DNA from: a bacterium
Lineage (GTDB): Bacteria; Actinomycetota; Acidimicrobiia; Acidimicrobiales; Bin134
Direction of reading: 5' to 3'
Length of the DNA: 6,363 nucleotides
Assembly (NCBI GenBank): GCA_028820035.1
Contig: JAPPKI010000381.1
Location: 1 to 6,363 of the forward strand
In this document: positions 1-4,887 of the stretch, in pieces
How the letters are laid out: every line of letters starts with the position of its first letter
How positions within the stretch are numbered: the stretch's first letter is position 1
Program-made: the position numbers and the translations under genes
Notes under the pieces: generated by a model
What the model saw: the letters and a program-made list of their open reading frames with translations, nothing else
The model's database searches: none
What the model was told of the DNA's origin: nothing

Positions 1-509
1 ACGCCCACACCGACATCAACGAGCACATGTTCGGCGAGGCCATCGCCCACGGCACGCCGTTTCGCCGGGCGGTGGAGGAAGGGCTGCTCGATACCCACCG
101 GGTGGCCCAGATCGGGGTGCGGGGCACCGGTTATGCCGCCGACGACTTCGATTGGTCGAGGGAGCAGGGCTTCCGGGTGGTTCAGGTGGAGGAGTGCTGG
201 AACCGCTCGCTGGAACCGCTCATGGCCGAGGTGCGGGAGAAAGTGGGCGGCGGGCCGGTGTACATGAGCTTCGATATCGACGCGCTCGACCCGGCGTTTG
301 CCCCCGGCACCGGCACCCCCGAGATCGGCGGGCTCACCGCGCCCCAGGCGCTGGAGATCATCCGAGGCTGCCGGGGCCTCAACCTGGTCGGCTGCGACCT
401 GGTAGAGGTGGCCCCCATCTACGACCCCACCGGCGCCACCGCCCTCACCGCCGCCAACCTGCTATTCGAAATGCTGTGCGTAATGCCGGGGGTCAACTAC
501 TCGGATTGA
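1..509 (+). CDS. speB: Agmatinase-type ureohydrolase, C-terminal part (5' end outside window)
   Basis: Manganese-dependent ureohydrolase of the arginase/agmatinase family, which removes urea from a guanidino compound (agmatine to putrescine, or a relative such as guanidinobutyrate). The reading frame is open from base 3. It begins inside the metal motif DAHTD: A, H, T and D are coded at 3-14, and the first D would straddle the window edge. The second metal motif, SFDIDALDPAFAPGTGTP, lies at about 267-320 with aspartates coded at 273, 279 and 288. The family signature is therefore intact here, and about half of a roughly 320-aa protein is missing upstream. The last five codons overlap the convergent fic gene by 17 bp. 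The final 79 bp of the gene (to the stop) are duplicated at 2144-2222. Base composition is very GC-rich, unlike the next 1.7 kb. The family is certain from the motifs; agmatinase versus guanidinobutyrase is not settled, so the symbol is tentative. Confidence 0.9.
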   Translation, partial: AHTDINEHMFGEAIAHGTPFRRAVEEGLLDTHRVAQIGVRGTGYAADDFDWSREQGFRVVQVEECWNRSLEPLMAEVREKVGGGPVYMSFDIDALDPAFAPGTGTPEIGGLTAPQALEIIRGCRGLNLVGCDLVEVAPIYDPTGATALTAANLLFEMLCVMPGVNYSD

Positions 510-513
510 GCGG
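431..513 (+). repeat. Direct repeat, copy A: 3' end of the agmatinase gene
   Basis: This 83-bp stretch recurs in the same orientation at 2144-2226 without gaps, with 76 of 83 positions identical by hand alignment. It covers the last codons of the ureohydrolase (from GATALTAAN to the stop) plus four bases after the stop codon. Sequence similarity ends abruptly on both sides. Five of the seven differences change no amino acid or lie within the one changed Asn/Gln codon, as described for copy B. The two copies bracket the fic segment. Confidence 0.9.
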
Positions 514-1674
514 TGCCTGGGGCGGAAGCAAGGCGTAAAGGAGGTTGACGTTTGCTTTCCACTCTTGACCGTCTCGAACGATCAATCCTGCTTTGGCTAG
601 TCGATTCAAGTCTCGGCTCAGAGTCCGAGGGCCAGTTCGGGCGTAAGCGGCGGCCAGTGACGGGGTGAGACCAATCAGGTCATCTCTGGAGACAGCCCGA
701 TCCGCAGGCATGGCCAGCACCAGAGAGCGTTGGCGTGCGCTGGCTGAACTTGTTGGGAACCGATTCATTACTTCGGTGACGTAGTCAGCCCAAGAGACTT
801 CGAGCTGTTGTCCGCGCACCAATTCGATTTGCTCTTGCAGTCCATCTAGCAGGCCCTGAATGGCGTATGTCACGAAGTTGACTGTCGAGCCTGATCGGCT
901 GGAGGCTTGCAACTCGCGGTAGTACTGATCGCGGGTGAGGTTGTAGTGGTTGGAGAGCAGGTGTGCGGCCAGCAGAGGCATCTGCCCAGATCGAGCCAGC
1001 AGCATGAACTCCAAGAGTCTTGCGGTGCGTCCGTTGCCGTCGCCGAAGGGGTGGATCCATGCGATGTAGAGATGGGCATACACCGCTTGGATGATGCTGA
1101 GCGCGAAGATCGAGTCCGCGTCGTCGGAGCGAAACTCGGTGCCCTCGAGCCATTCGGCGAGACGGCCAACCAGTAGCGGGCAGTCCTCCGCGGGCGCTCC
1201 TCGATAGTTGCCCACTACGACGGAGTGACCTCTAAACACGCCGGGCCTCGCGTCAGATGCGTGCTCGGTGTCTTTGAGCACTTGCCGGTTGTAGTCGCAG
1301 ATCAATTCAGCCGTGACCGGCGGTAGCTCTCCGCTGAGAGACTGGCGGTCGATGTCGGTGAGGGCATCAAGCACATTTCGCACTTCACGTTCTTGGTACG
1401 CCCGTGATGGGGGCGCGGTGTACTCGCCACGGTGAATGCCAGCAACTTGATCTTCGTCAAGAGTGTTGCCCTCGATGGCTGTTGTCGCATGCGCTCCCTT
1501 AATGAGCGCCACTTCCTTGAGGTATTCGGCGAGTCCGGGTGTGAGCGGGGTGCTGGAGATCTGTTCGCAAATTGCCCTGGCCTCGCCCAGCTGCATCCAC
1601 GTTTGAGGTCGTAGATCGTTGATATCAGCGGCGCTGAACGTGATCCACGGATGGGATTCCTCGTAGGCCTTCAC
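493..1674 (-). CDS. Fic family protein (class II AMP-transferase) with C-terminal winged helix
   Basis: Fic enzymes transfer AMP, or sometimes another nucleotide moiety, from NTPs to hydroxyl groups of target proteins. The 393-aa product shows the full active-site motif HPFGDGNGRTAR at residues 208-219, with catalytic H208 and the phosphate-binding loop. The N-terminal inhibitory helix motif TTAIEGN is at 64-70, with E68 as the expected inhibitory glutamate, which makes it a self-restrained class II Fic. A winged-helix-like C-terminal region (about 311-375) may bind DNA, as in many Fic proteins of this length. The start is GTG at 1674. The frame is open only 14 more codons upstream and has no ATG there, and no clear Shine-Dalgarno is present, so the start is moderately sure. 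The last codons (ending NPSS) and the stop lie inside the convergent agmatinase 3' end. Base composition is lower in GC than the left neighbour. The partner upstream on the same strand is a 57-aa protein. The cellular target is unknown. Confidence 0.93.
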   Translation of the reverse strand: MKAYEESHPWITFSAADINDLRPQTWMQLGEARAICEQISSTPLTPGLAEYLKEVALIKGAHATTAIEGNTLDEDQVAGIHRGEYTAPPSRAYQEREVRNVLDALTDIDRQSLSGELPPVTAELICDYNRQVLKDTEHASDARPGVFRGHSVVVGNYRGAPAEDCPLLVGRLAEWLEGTEFRSDDADSIFALSIIQAVYAHLYIAWIHPFGDGNGRTARLLEFMLLARSGQMPLLAAHLLSNHYNLTRDQYYRELQASSRSGSTVNFVTYAIQGLLDGLQEQIELVRGQQLEVSWADYVTEVMNRFPTSSASARQRSLVLAMPADRAVSRDDLIGLTPSLAAAYARTGPRTLSRDLNRLAKAGLIVRDGQEWKANVNLLYALLPPQAPLNPSS

Positions 1675-1700
1675 CAGCAGGAACTTACAATCTACCCCAT

Positions 1701-1720
1701 AAATTGTCCATCAGATTGTC
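1701..1720 (-). promoter_or_regulatory. Tandem GACAAT elements upstream of fic
   Basis: On the minus strand the sequence reads GACAAT-CTGATG-GACAAT-TT, two identical hexamers repeated every 12 bases, ending 27 bases before the fic GTG start in an AT-rich patch. The octamer GACAATTT recurs upstream of the 57-aa gene. This could be an operator, with the winged-helix region of Fic as one conceivable binder, or part of a promoter. No convincing -35/-10 pair could be assigned. Function is inferred only from position and repetition. Confidence 0.35.
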
Positions 1721-1774
1721 TCAATTCTTGTCCGCAGGGTTGCGCAGCTAATTTCCGCTGAGTCTGGCGCGCAA

Positions 1775-1812
1775 GAGCCCGGCCGCTCACCGTCCGGAGA
1801 GGGACCGGGCTC
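1775..1812 (-). terminator. GC-rich hairpin between the 57-aa gene and fic
   Basis: GAGCCCGG at 1775-1782 pairs perfectly with CCGGGCTC at 1805-1812. Inside it, CCGCTC (1783-1788) can pair with GAGAGG (1797-1802) with one mismatch, and GA is left bulged. The hairpin lies 77 bases past the stop of the 57-aa gene and about 100 bases before the fic start, where an attenuating terminator would sit. There is no T tract on either side, so termination is a guess; it could equally be an mRNA processing or stabilising structure. The rest of 1675-1888 holds no gene that can be supported. Confidence 0.4.
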
Positions 1813-1888
1813 CACTTCCTCGGGCTACTGCCCTCGGCCTTCTAGATTCTAGCGGCGTAATTTCCTCAGGCCATCTGAGATTCCCCAG

Positions 1889-2062
1889 TCAGGGCTGGCG
1901 AGCCTTCCTGTACATATCCCCGATGTGGTCGACCTGGCCTTCTGTGAGGTGAAAGATCGGCTCGGTGCGCTTCAGAGCGTGCTCAATGGCGTCTCGCCGA
2001 TCCTCGGGTGTGATCGGCCGCGACACAGTATTGCCATCCTTTCGGCTCTTTCTCTTGCCCAT
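1889..2062 (-). CDS. 57-aa basic hypothetical protein upstream of fic
   Basis: Not recognised as any named family. The start is set by a consensus ribosome binding site, AGGAGG six bases before the ATG at 2062; a longer in-frame start at 2077 has no comparable site. The product opens with a very basic stretch (MGKRKSRKDG). Charged, probably helical sequence follows (residues about 19-32 and 40-55), ending YRKARQP. By count it has 13 Lys/Arg and 9 Asp/Glu. No signal peptide, membrane segment or metal motif is seen. It precedes fic on the same strand with a 214-bp gap holding a hairpin and the GACAAT repeats, and it is divergent from the NYN gene. A small protein upstream of a Fic gene invites comparison with FicA/VbhA antitoxins. 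However, it lacks the [S/T]xxxE[G/N] inhibitory motif, since the residue four before E41 is Phe, and the Fic protein has its own motif. Its role is open. Confidence 0.7.
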   Translation of the reverse strand: MGKRKSRKDGNTVSRPITPEDRRDAIEHALKRTEPIFHLTEGQVDHIGDMYRKARQP

Positions 2063-2068
2063 CAGATA

Positions 2069-2074
2069 CCTCCT
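2069..2074 (-). promoter_or_regulatory. Consensus Shine-Dalgarno of the 57-aa gene
   Basis: CCTCCT on the plus strand reads AGGAGG on the minus strand, with six bases (TATCTG) before the ATG at 2062. This is the strongest ribosome binding site in the window. It argues that the short frame is translated and selects 2062 over the in-frame ATG at 2077. Confidence 0.75.
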
Positions 2075-2097
2075 CATTTCCTTTCTGATTCCTGCTG

Positions 2098-2105
2098 AAA
2101 TTGTC
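2098..2105 (-). promoter_or_regulatory. GACAATTT octamer upstream of the 57-aa gene
   Basis: The minus strand reads GACAATTT here, 36-43 bases before the ATG at 2062. The same octamer is 27-34 bases before the fic start (1701-1708). The shared position relative to two neighbouring genes suggests a common promoter part or operator. Chance recurrence of an 8-mer cannot be excluded. Confidence 0.3.
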
Positions 2106-2125
2106 TTACCCCTGTGTGGGATCGT

Positions 2126-2139
2126 GCCTAGTCCTAGGC
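2126..2139. repeat. Perfect inverted repeat GCCTAG-TC-CTAGGC beside the repeat boundary
   Basis: GCCTAG at 2126-2131 and CTAGGC at 2134-2139 form a perfect six-base dyad with a two-base centre. It sits four bases before the first base of the duplicated agmatinase tail (2144) and about 64 bases before the 57-aa gene start. It could be an operator for that gene or a trace of the recombination that made the junction. CTAG-containing words are generally scarce in bacterial genomes, which makes the dyad a little more notable. Confidence 0.45.
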
Positions 2140-2143
2140 TTCT

Positions 2144-2222
2144 CGGCGCCATCGCCCTCACCGCCGCCAACCTGCTGTTCGAAATGCTGTGCGTAATGCC
2201 AGGGGTGCAGTACTCGGACTGA
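2144..2222 (+). pseudogene. Remnant: last 25 codons of an agmatinase-type gene
   Basis: The translation matches the C terminus of the agmatinase at the window start: ALTAANLLFEMLCVMPG, then VQYSD in place of VNYSD, followed by a TGA stop. Nothing upstream in this frame resembles a ureohydrolase, and no promoter or start is credible. It is therefore a disconnected 3' end rather than a small gene. Most differences from the intact copy are silent, so this end probably came from, or was, a functional allele until recently. It lies in the divergent promoter region between the 57-aa gene and the NYN gene, about 60 bases before a strong hairpin that could be the old terminator of the ureohydrolase gene. 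Confidence 0.85.
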
Positions 2223-2226
2223 GCGG
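2144..2226 (+). repeat. Direct repeat, copy B
   Basis: Gap-free match to 431-513 (76 of 83 identical). The seven differences are as follows. One base turns ACC (Thr) into ATC (Ile). CTA/CTG, CCG/CCA, GTC/GTG and GAT/GAC are silent. Two bases turn AAC (Asn) into CAG (Gln). The match starts sharply at CGGCGCC and ends four bases after the stop codon. It lies 1713 bp downstream of copy A. Confidence 0.9.
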
Positions 2227-2284
2227 ACTCGCCTAAACCCCTGTGCAGTTCTAGGTGGGGCTTTGGTAGAGTTCATGGACTGTT

Positions 2285-2318
2285 CCCCGCCTTCCCGGTT
2301 CCGCCGGGAATGGCGGGG
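2285..2318 (+). terminator. Strong 14-bp hairpin before the NYN gene
   Basis: CCCCGCCTTCCCGG (2285-2298) pairs with CCGGGAA and GGCGGGG (2304-2310 and 2312-2318). All 14 pairs form, with a single bulged T at 2311 and a five-base loop TTCCG. A weak T-rich stretch (TATTCGTTTT) follows. It lies 63 bases after the stop of the agmatinase remnant and 26 bases before the NYN start. It could be the ancestral terminator of the ureohydrolase gene or a leader structure controlling NYN. It is too far (13 bases) from the Shine-Dalgarno to mask it directly. Confidence 0.5.
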
Positions 2319-2330
2319 CATATTCGTTTT

Positions 2331-2336
2331 GGGAGG
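2331..2336 (+). promoter_or_regulatory. Shine-Dalgarno selecting the GTG start of the NYN gene
   Basis: GGGAGG lies seven bases before GTG at 2344. The longer frame from 2263 would read through the strong hairpin as protein and has no such site, so the internal GTG is preferred. The protein then begins just before FIDYEN, the usual beginning of NYN domains. Confidence 0.7.
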
Positions 2337-2343
2337 CATCTCA

Positions 2344-2970
2344 GTGACAAGTGTCGCAGTGTTCATCGACTATGAGAACACCCGATTTGGGGCACGGGAA
2401 GTCTTCGGTGACCCTCAACGCGATCCCTACACATTCGGGCATGTCAAGCCGCTGAGGCTCGCGTTGTTGCTAAAGCAACTCGGTGAGAAGATCGATCCCG
2501 CTCGAAAGCTCACTGCGGTGTACGTATACCGGGGCAGACCGGGCCCCAAGAGTGGCCCGCGGGCACAGGCTGGGTCCGCGCGACAGATCGACGCGTGGGA
2601 ATCCCAACCGCTGGTGTCGGTCAGGAGCCGCCCGCTGCGCTACCAACCGACGGCATGGTCGATGGGCAAGCCCACCGCGTGGCGAGCCGAAGAGAAGGGC
2701 ATTGATGTACTGATGGCGCTCGACATCGCAATCGGAGCCCGCGACAGTCACTACGACGTTGCCGTGGTGATGTCTGCCGATTCAGACCTCGCTCCAGCAA
2801 TCGAGGTTGCCCTCGAGGCTGGAAAGCGGGTTGAGACAGCAATGTGGTGGAGTCCGGATCATCCTCATCGAAAGATGAGAATCCCAGGTCAGCGTCTATG
2901 GAATCACCAACTTGACGCCAATCGCTTCGCGCAGGTGCGAGACGACACCGACTACTCGCCCCGACCGTGA
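2344..2970 (+). CDS. NYN domain (PIN-like) putative ribonuclease
   Basis: NYN domains belong to the PIN/FLAP nuclease fold and are thought to cut RNA using a metal held by clustered acidic residues. The 208-aa product has the expected features. A first strand VAVFIDYEN at residues 4-12 carries D9 and N12. KGIDVLMALDIAI (118-130) contains D121 and D127. VVMSADSDLAPAI (141-153) has D146 and D148. The strand and helix of the domain end near 165. The insert between about 20 and 115 is rich in Arg, Gly and Pro and may bind RNA. A basic tail follows (HPHRKMRIPGQR). No membrane segment is present. The gene stands alone on the plus strand, divergent from the 57-aa gene. Its neighbours (Fic, helicase-like scrap) make a defence or RNA-decay role conceivable, but the family also has housekeeping members. 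The fold is confident; the substrate is unknown. Confidence 0.88.
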   Translation: MTSVAVFIDYENTRFGAREVFGDPQRDPYTFGHVKPLRLALLLKQLGEKIDPARKLTAVYVYRGRPGPKSGPRAQAGSARQIDAWESQPLVSVRSRPLRYQPTAWSMGKPTAWRAEEKGIDVLMALDIAIGARDSHYDVAVVMSADSDLAPAIEVALEAGKRVETAMWWSPDHPHRKMRIPGQRLWNHQLDANRFAQVRDDTDYSPRP

Positions 2971-3071
2971 CCCTTCGGACCTGACCAGAGTAAATGGAGG
3001 ACTCCGCCCTTGGGACTTCGGCCAGCCGTTTTCCTGAGCCTCTCCAATAGGGGGCAGCCCTACGCATAGGC

Positions 3072-3099
3072 CAGTGCACACTGAGACCTATATCTGGTC
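3072..3099. promoter_or_regulatory. Two adjacent small dyads in the gap after the NYN gene
   Basis: CAGTG-CA-CACTG (3072-3083) is followed directly by GACC-TATATCT-GGTC (3085-3099), which contains a TATATC box. The pair looks like an operator-and-promoter cluster on the plus strand leading into 3100-3213, but no matching -35 box is seen. Apart from these and the palindrome CCCAT-C-ATGGG at 3191-3201, which follows TTGACG at 3182, nothing else is recognisable in 2971-3213. Confidence 0.25.
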
Positions 3100-3213
3100 A
3101 TCGGCCGTCCTCTAGCCTTGATGCGGCATGTCGATACAGAACGAGCCTAGGGGTCACGGCCAAAGTTGGGGATGTAACCAGTTGACGGTACCCATCATGG
3201 GAGCCGCATTGCC

Positions 3214-3300
3214 GTGAGAGTTATTGACAACATCAACGAACTGCTTGGCGAGGAAGTCTACGGCTGGGTCGACGCCTCGTGGCTCGACCTCAAGAGATAA
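3214..3300 (+). pseudogene. 28-codon remnant resembling the N terminus of a PLD-like helicase
   Basis: A GTG-started frame reads MRVIDNINELLGEEV, then 13 further residues and a TAA stop. From memory, helicase-related proteins with an N-terminal phospholipase-D-like domain begin with very similar words (xVIDNINxLLGDDL). The match stops after about 14 residues, so this looks like the first codons of such a gene left after a deletion. GGGAG at 3199-3203 is ten bases before the GTG, and a small palindrome plus TTGACG lie just upstream, as if the original control region survived. It could also be a chance short frame or a genuine micropeptide. The next gene, on the other strand, ends 31 bases later. 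Confidence 0.35.
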
Positions 3301-3325
3301 GACGAGGCAACCGCCTGCTCAGGTT

Positions 3326-3345
3326 CCCGGCCTATTGCGGCCGGG
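3326..3345 (-). terminator. Hairpin overlapping the stop codon of the DUF1295 gene
   Basis: CCCGGCC (3326-3332) pairs with GGCCGGG (3339-3345) around a six-base loop that includes most of the stop codon at 3332-3334. On the minus strand no T tract follows. High-GC bacteria often have such tailless hairpins at gene ends, so a terminator is a fair but unproved reading. Confidence 0.45.
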
Positions 3346-4102
3346 GGCGGCGGGGCAAGAACGCGCTGGTTTGCTGGATGTACTCGTCGTAGCCGGGGCG
3401 TTTTCTCTTCATGCGGTGCTCCACCAGGGGCACGCCGGACACTTTGACCAGAATCCAGGTGATCATTACCGGCGCGATCAGTCCCACGATCCCGATCGGT
3501 GTGGAAGCAGCCACCAAACCGATGCCCCACCAGGCGGTGGCGTCGCCGAAGTAGTTGGGATGACGGCTGTAGCGCCACAGGCCACTATCCATCAGCTTCC
3601 CTGCGTTGGTCGGATCTGACTTGAACCGGGCGAGCTGCCAATCGCCAATGGCCTCGAAACCGAAGCCGATCAGGAACACCACTGCGCCGATCACCCACAG
3701 TGCACTCCAACCCCGATCGGCGTCGCTGATGCCGATCATGAGGGGAAGCGACATCACCCACATAGCCGCGGCCTGCAAGCCGAACACCCGCACCAGGCTG
3801 GTGAGCCAGAAGCGGTCGCCGGCTCTTCGGCGCATGGACTGGTAGCGGAAGTCCTCTTCCGCGCCGATGTTGCGAAACGCCAAATGGACAGCCAACCGCA
3901 ATCCCCATGTGGTGGCCATGGCCACCAACAGGGCAGTCCGCACGCCGTGTCCGTCGGTGACCAGCAGGCTCACCCAGGCCACCACCACAAAGCCGAAGCC
4001 CCACAAGATGTCGACGATGCCGGCATCTCGAATCGCCACGCTGATGGCCCACACCGCCAGCATCATCCCGGCGATCACCGCCGCAGCCACCCAGAAGACC
4101 AT
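3332..4102 (-). CDS. DUF1295 family membrane protein (steroid 5-alpha-reductase/ICMT-like fold)
   Basis: 256-aa polytopic membrane protein. Hydrophobic segments lie at about 3-23, 29-50, 55-74, 105-125, 131-152 and 190-222. The family signature GLWRYSRHPNYFGD is at 174-187, DILWGFGFVV at 31-40 and VSGVPLVEHR at 221-230. The RHPNY core and the C-terminal pair of helices are shared with steroid 5-alpha reductases and isoprenylcysteine methyltransferases, where this part binds NADPH or S-adenosylmethionine. DUF1295 members are often annotated as steroid reductases, but the substrate here is unknown. Length matches the family. The ATG start at 4102 lacks a clear Shine-Dalgarno. The gene is divergent from the next one with only 17-26 bp between starts, so at least one promoter must lie within the other gene. 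Confidence 0.88.
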   Translation of the reverse strand: MVFWVAAAVIAGMMLAVWAISVAIRDAGIVDILWGFGFVVVAWVSLLVTDGHGVRTALLVAMATTWGLRLAVHLAFRNIGAEEDFRYQSMRRRAGDRFWLTSLVRVFGLQAAAMWVMSLPLMIGISDADRGWSALWVIGAVVFLIGFGFEAIGDWQLARFKSDPTNAGKLMDSGLWRYSRHPNYFGDATAWWGIGLVAASTPIGIVGLIAPVMITWILVKVSGVPLVEHRMKRKRPGYDEYIQQTSAFLPRRPRPQ

Positions 4103-4128
4103 CTGCGATCAGCGTACCGTTGTGGGCT

Positions 4129-4887
4129 GTGGACTCCACTTACCGCCACGTGTTGCTGACCTTCACCAACCCGGTGATCGGCCAGGAGGCCCGGTATCAC
4201 CGGTGGCACGACGTTCATCTCTGCGAGGTGGTGTCATGCGATGGGGTGGTCAGCGGGCAGCGCTACCGGATGAGCCCCGACGCCGACACGCTGACACCCG
4301 GGTGGATGCGCACCCACGCCGACCGCAGCGATCTGCCAATGCCATTCGAGTTCTTGGCCGTGTATGAGATCGAGGGCGACCTGGCCGCGGCCATCGAGGC
4401 GATTTCCACCAAAGACGACTACTCCATTCGGCCCGGCGACAGCCTCGACCACGACACCGCGGCCAGTTGGGCATTCACCCAGACCGGTGCCCAAATCGGC
4501 TCGGCCGGCCCCGGTGAGGTTGACCATCTTGGGATATCGCTGGCCAATCCCACCAAGGGCAACCTCGAGTGGTTTGAGCACTGGTACACCATCCACTACC
4601 GGGAAGTAATGGCGACCCCTGGCTTTCTAACCGGGCGGCGCTACTGGGCCGCCGCCAACACCCTCACCCCCCAATGGGCCATCGACCACGGTGAGACCGG
4701 CCCCAACGGAATGCCGTTTCAGCACCTGGTTGTGTACGAAGTGGGTTCACCGTACGCCGAGGCCAAACCAGCGCTAGAGGAGCAGCGGAAGAACTTCACC
4801 GTGTTCCCCGACGGCGCCATGGACTACGACGAGATCATCGCCTGGCGCTACACCCCATTCGGCGAGCGGGCCGAGCAGTCCGGCTAG
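4129..4887 (+). CDS. Two-repeat dimeric alpha/beta-barrel (EthD/DUF4286-like) protein
   Basis: 252-aa protein made of two copies of one ferredoxin-like unit, at about residues 5-117 and 131-242. The repeats align clearly: NPVIGQEARYHRWHDVH with NPTKGNLEWFEHWYTIH, GVVSGQRYRM with GFLTGRRYWA, and MPFEFLAVYE with MPFQHLVVYE. The pattern of an Asn-Pro strand, Trp/His helix, then PGFxxxRRY is typical of small stress-barrel proteins. These usually dimerise, so this fusion would supply both halves in one chain. Catalytic function is unknown; relatives include degradation and monooxygenase-like enzymes. GTG at 4129 is chosen over an in-frame TTG at 4120; neither has a clear Shine-Dalgarno. It is divergent from the DUF1295 gene. 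Its stop shares the CTAG palindrome with the stop of the convergent VOC gene. Confidence 0.8.
   Translation: MDSTYRHVLLTFTNPVIGQEARYHRWHDVHLCEVVSCDGVVSGQRYRMSPDADTLTPGWMRTHADRSDLPMPFEFLAVYEIEGDLAAAIEAISTKDDYSIRPGDSLDHDTAASWAFTQTGAQIGSAGPGEVDHLGISLANPTKGNLEWFEHWYTIHYREVMATPGFLTGRRYWAAANTLTPQWAIDHGETGPNGMPFQHLVVYEVGSPYAEAKPALEEQRKNFTVFPDGAMDYDEIIAWRYTPFGERAEQSG

Noticed and set aside
1889..2062. 57-aa protein as a FicA/VbhA antitoxin
   Set aside because: It contains EG but not the [S/T]xxxE[G/N] pattern, and the Fic protein has its own inhibitory motif, so the label is not supported.
1965..2143. Plus-strand open frame leading into the agmatinase remnant
   Set aside because: It lies antisense to the SD-supported 57-aa gene and shows no ureohydrolase-like sequence before 2144; only the tail is meaningful.
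3048..3062. TAGGG-GGCAG-CCCTA hairpin after the NYN gene as a terminator
   Set aside because: Only five pairs and no T tract; too weak to call.
2621..3079. Long minus-strand frame opposite the NYN gene
   Set aside because: Antisense shadow: Arg/Ser/Pro-rich with no motif, while the plus frame has a full NYN domain.
2133..3151. CCTAGG words at 2133 and 3146 as matching element ends around the NYN gene
   Set aside because: Flanking bases do not match, so two six-base words are not evidence of an element.
3585..4139. Minus-strand frame of about 184 codons overlapping the DUF1295 gene
   Set aside because: Gly/Arg/His-rich translation typical of an alternate frame of GC-rich DNA; the other frame has family motifs and membrane segments.
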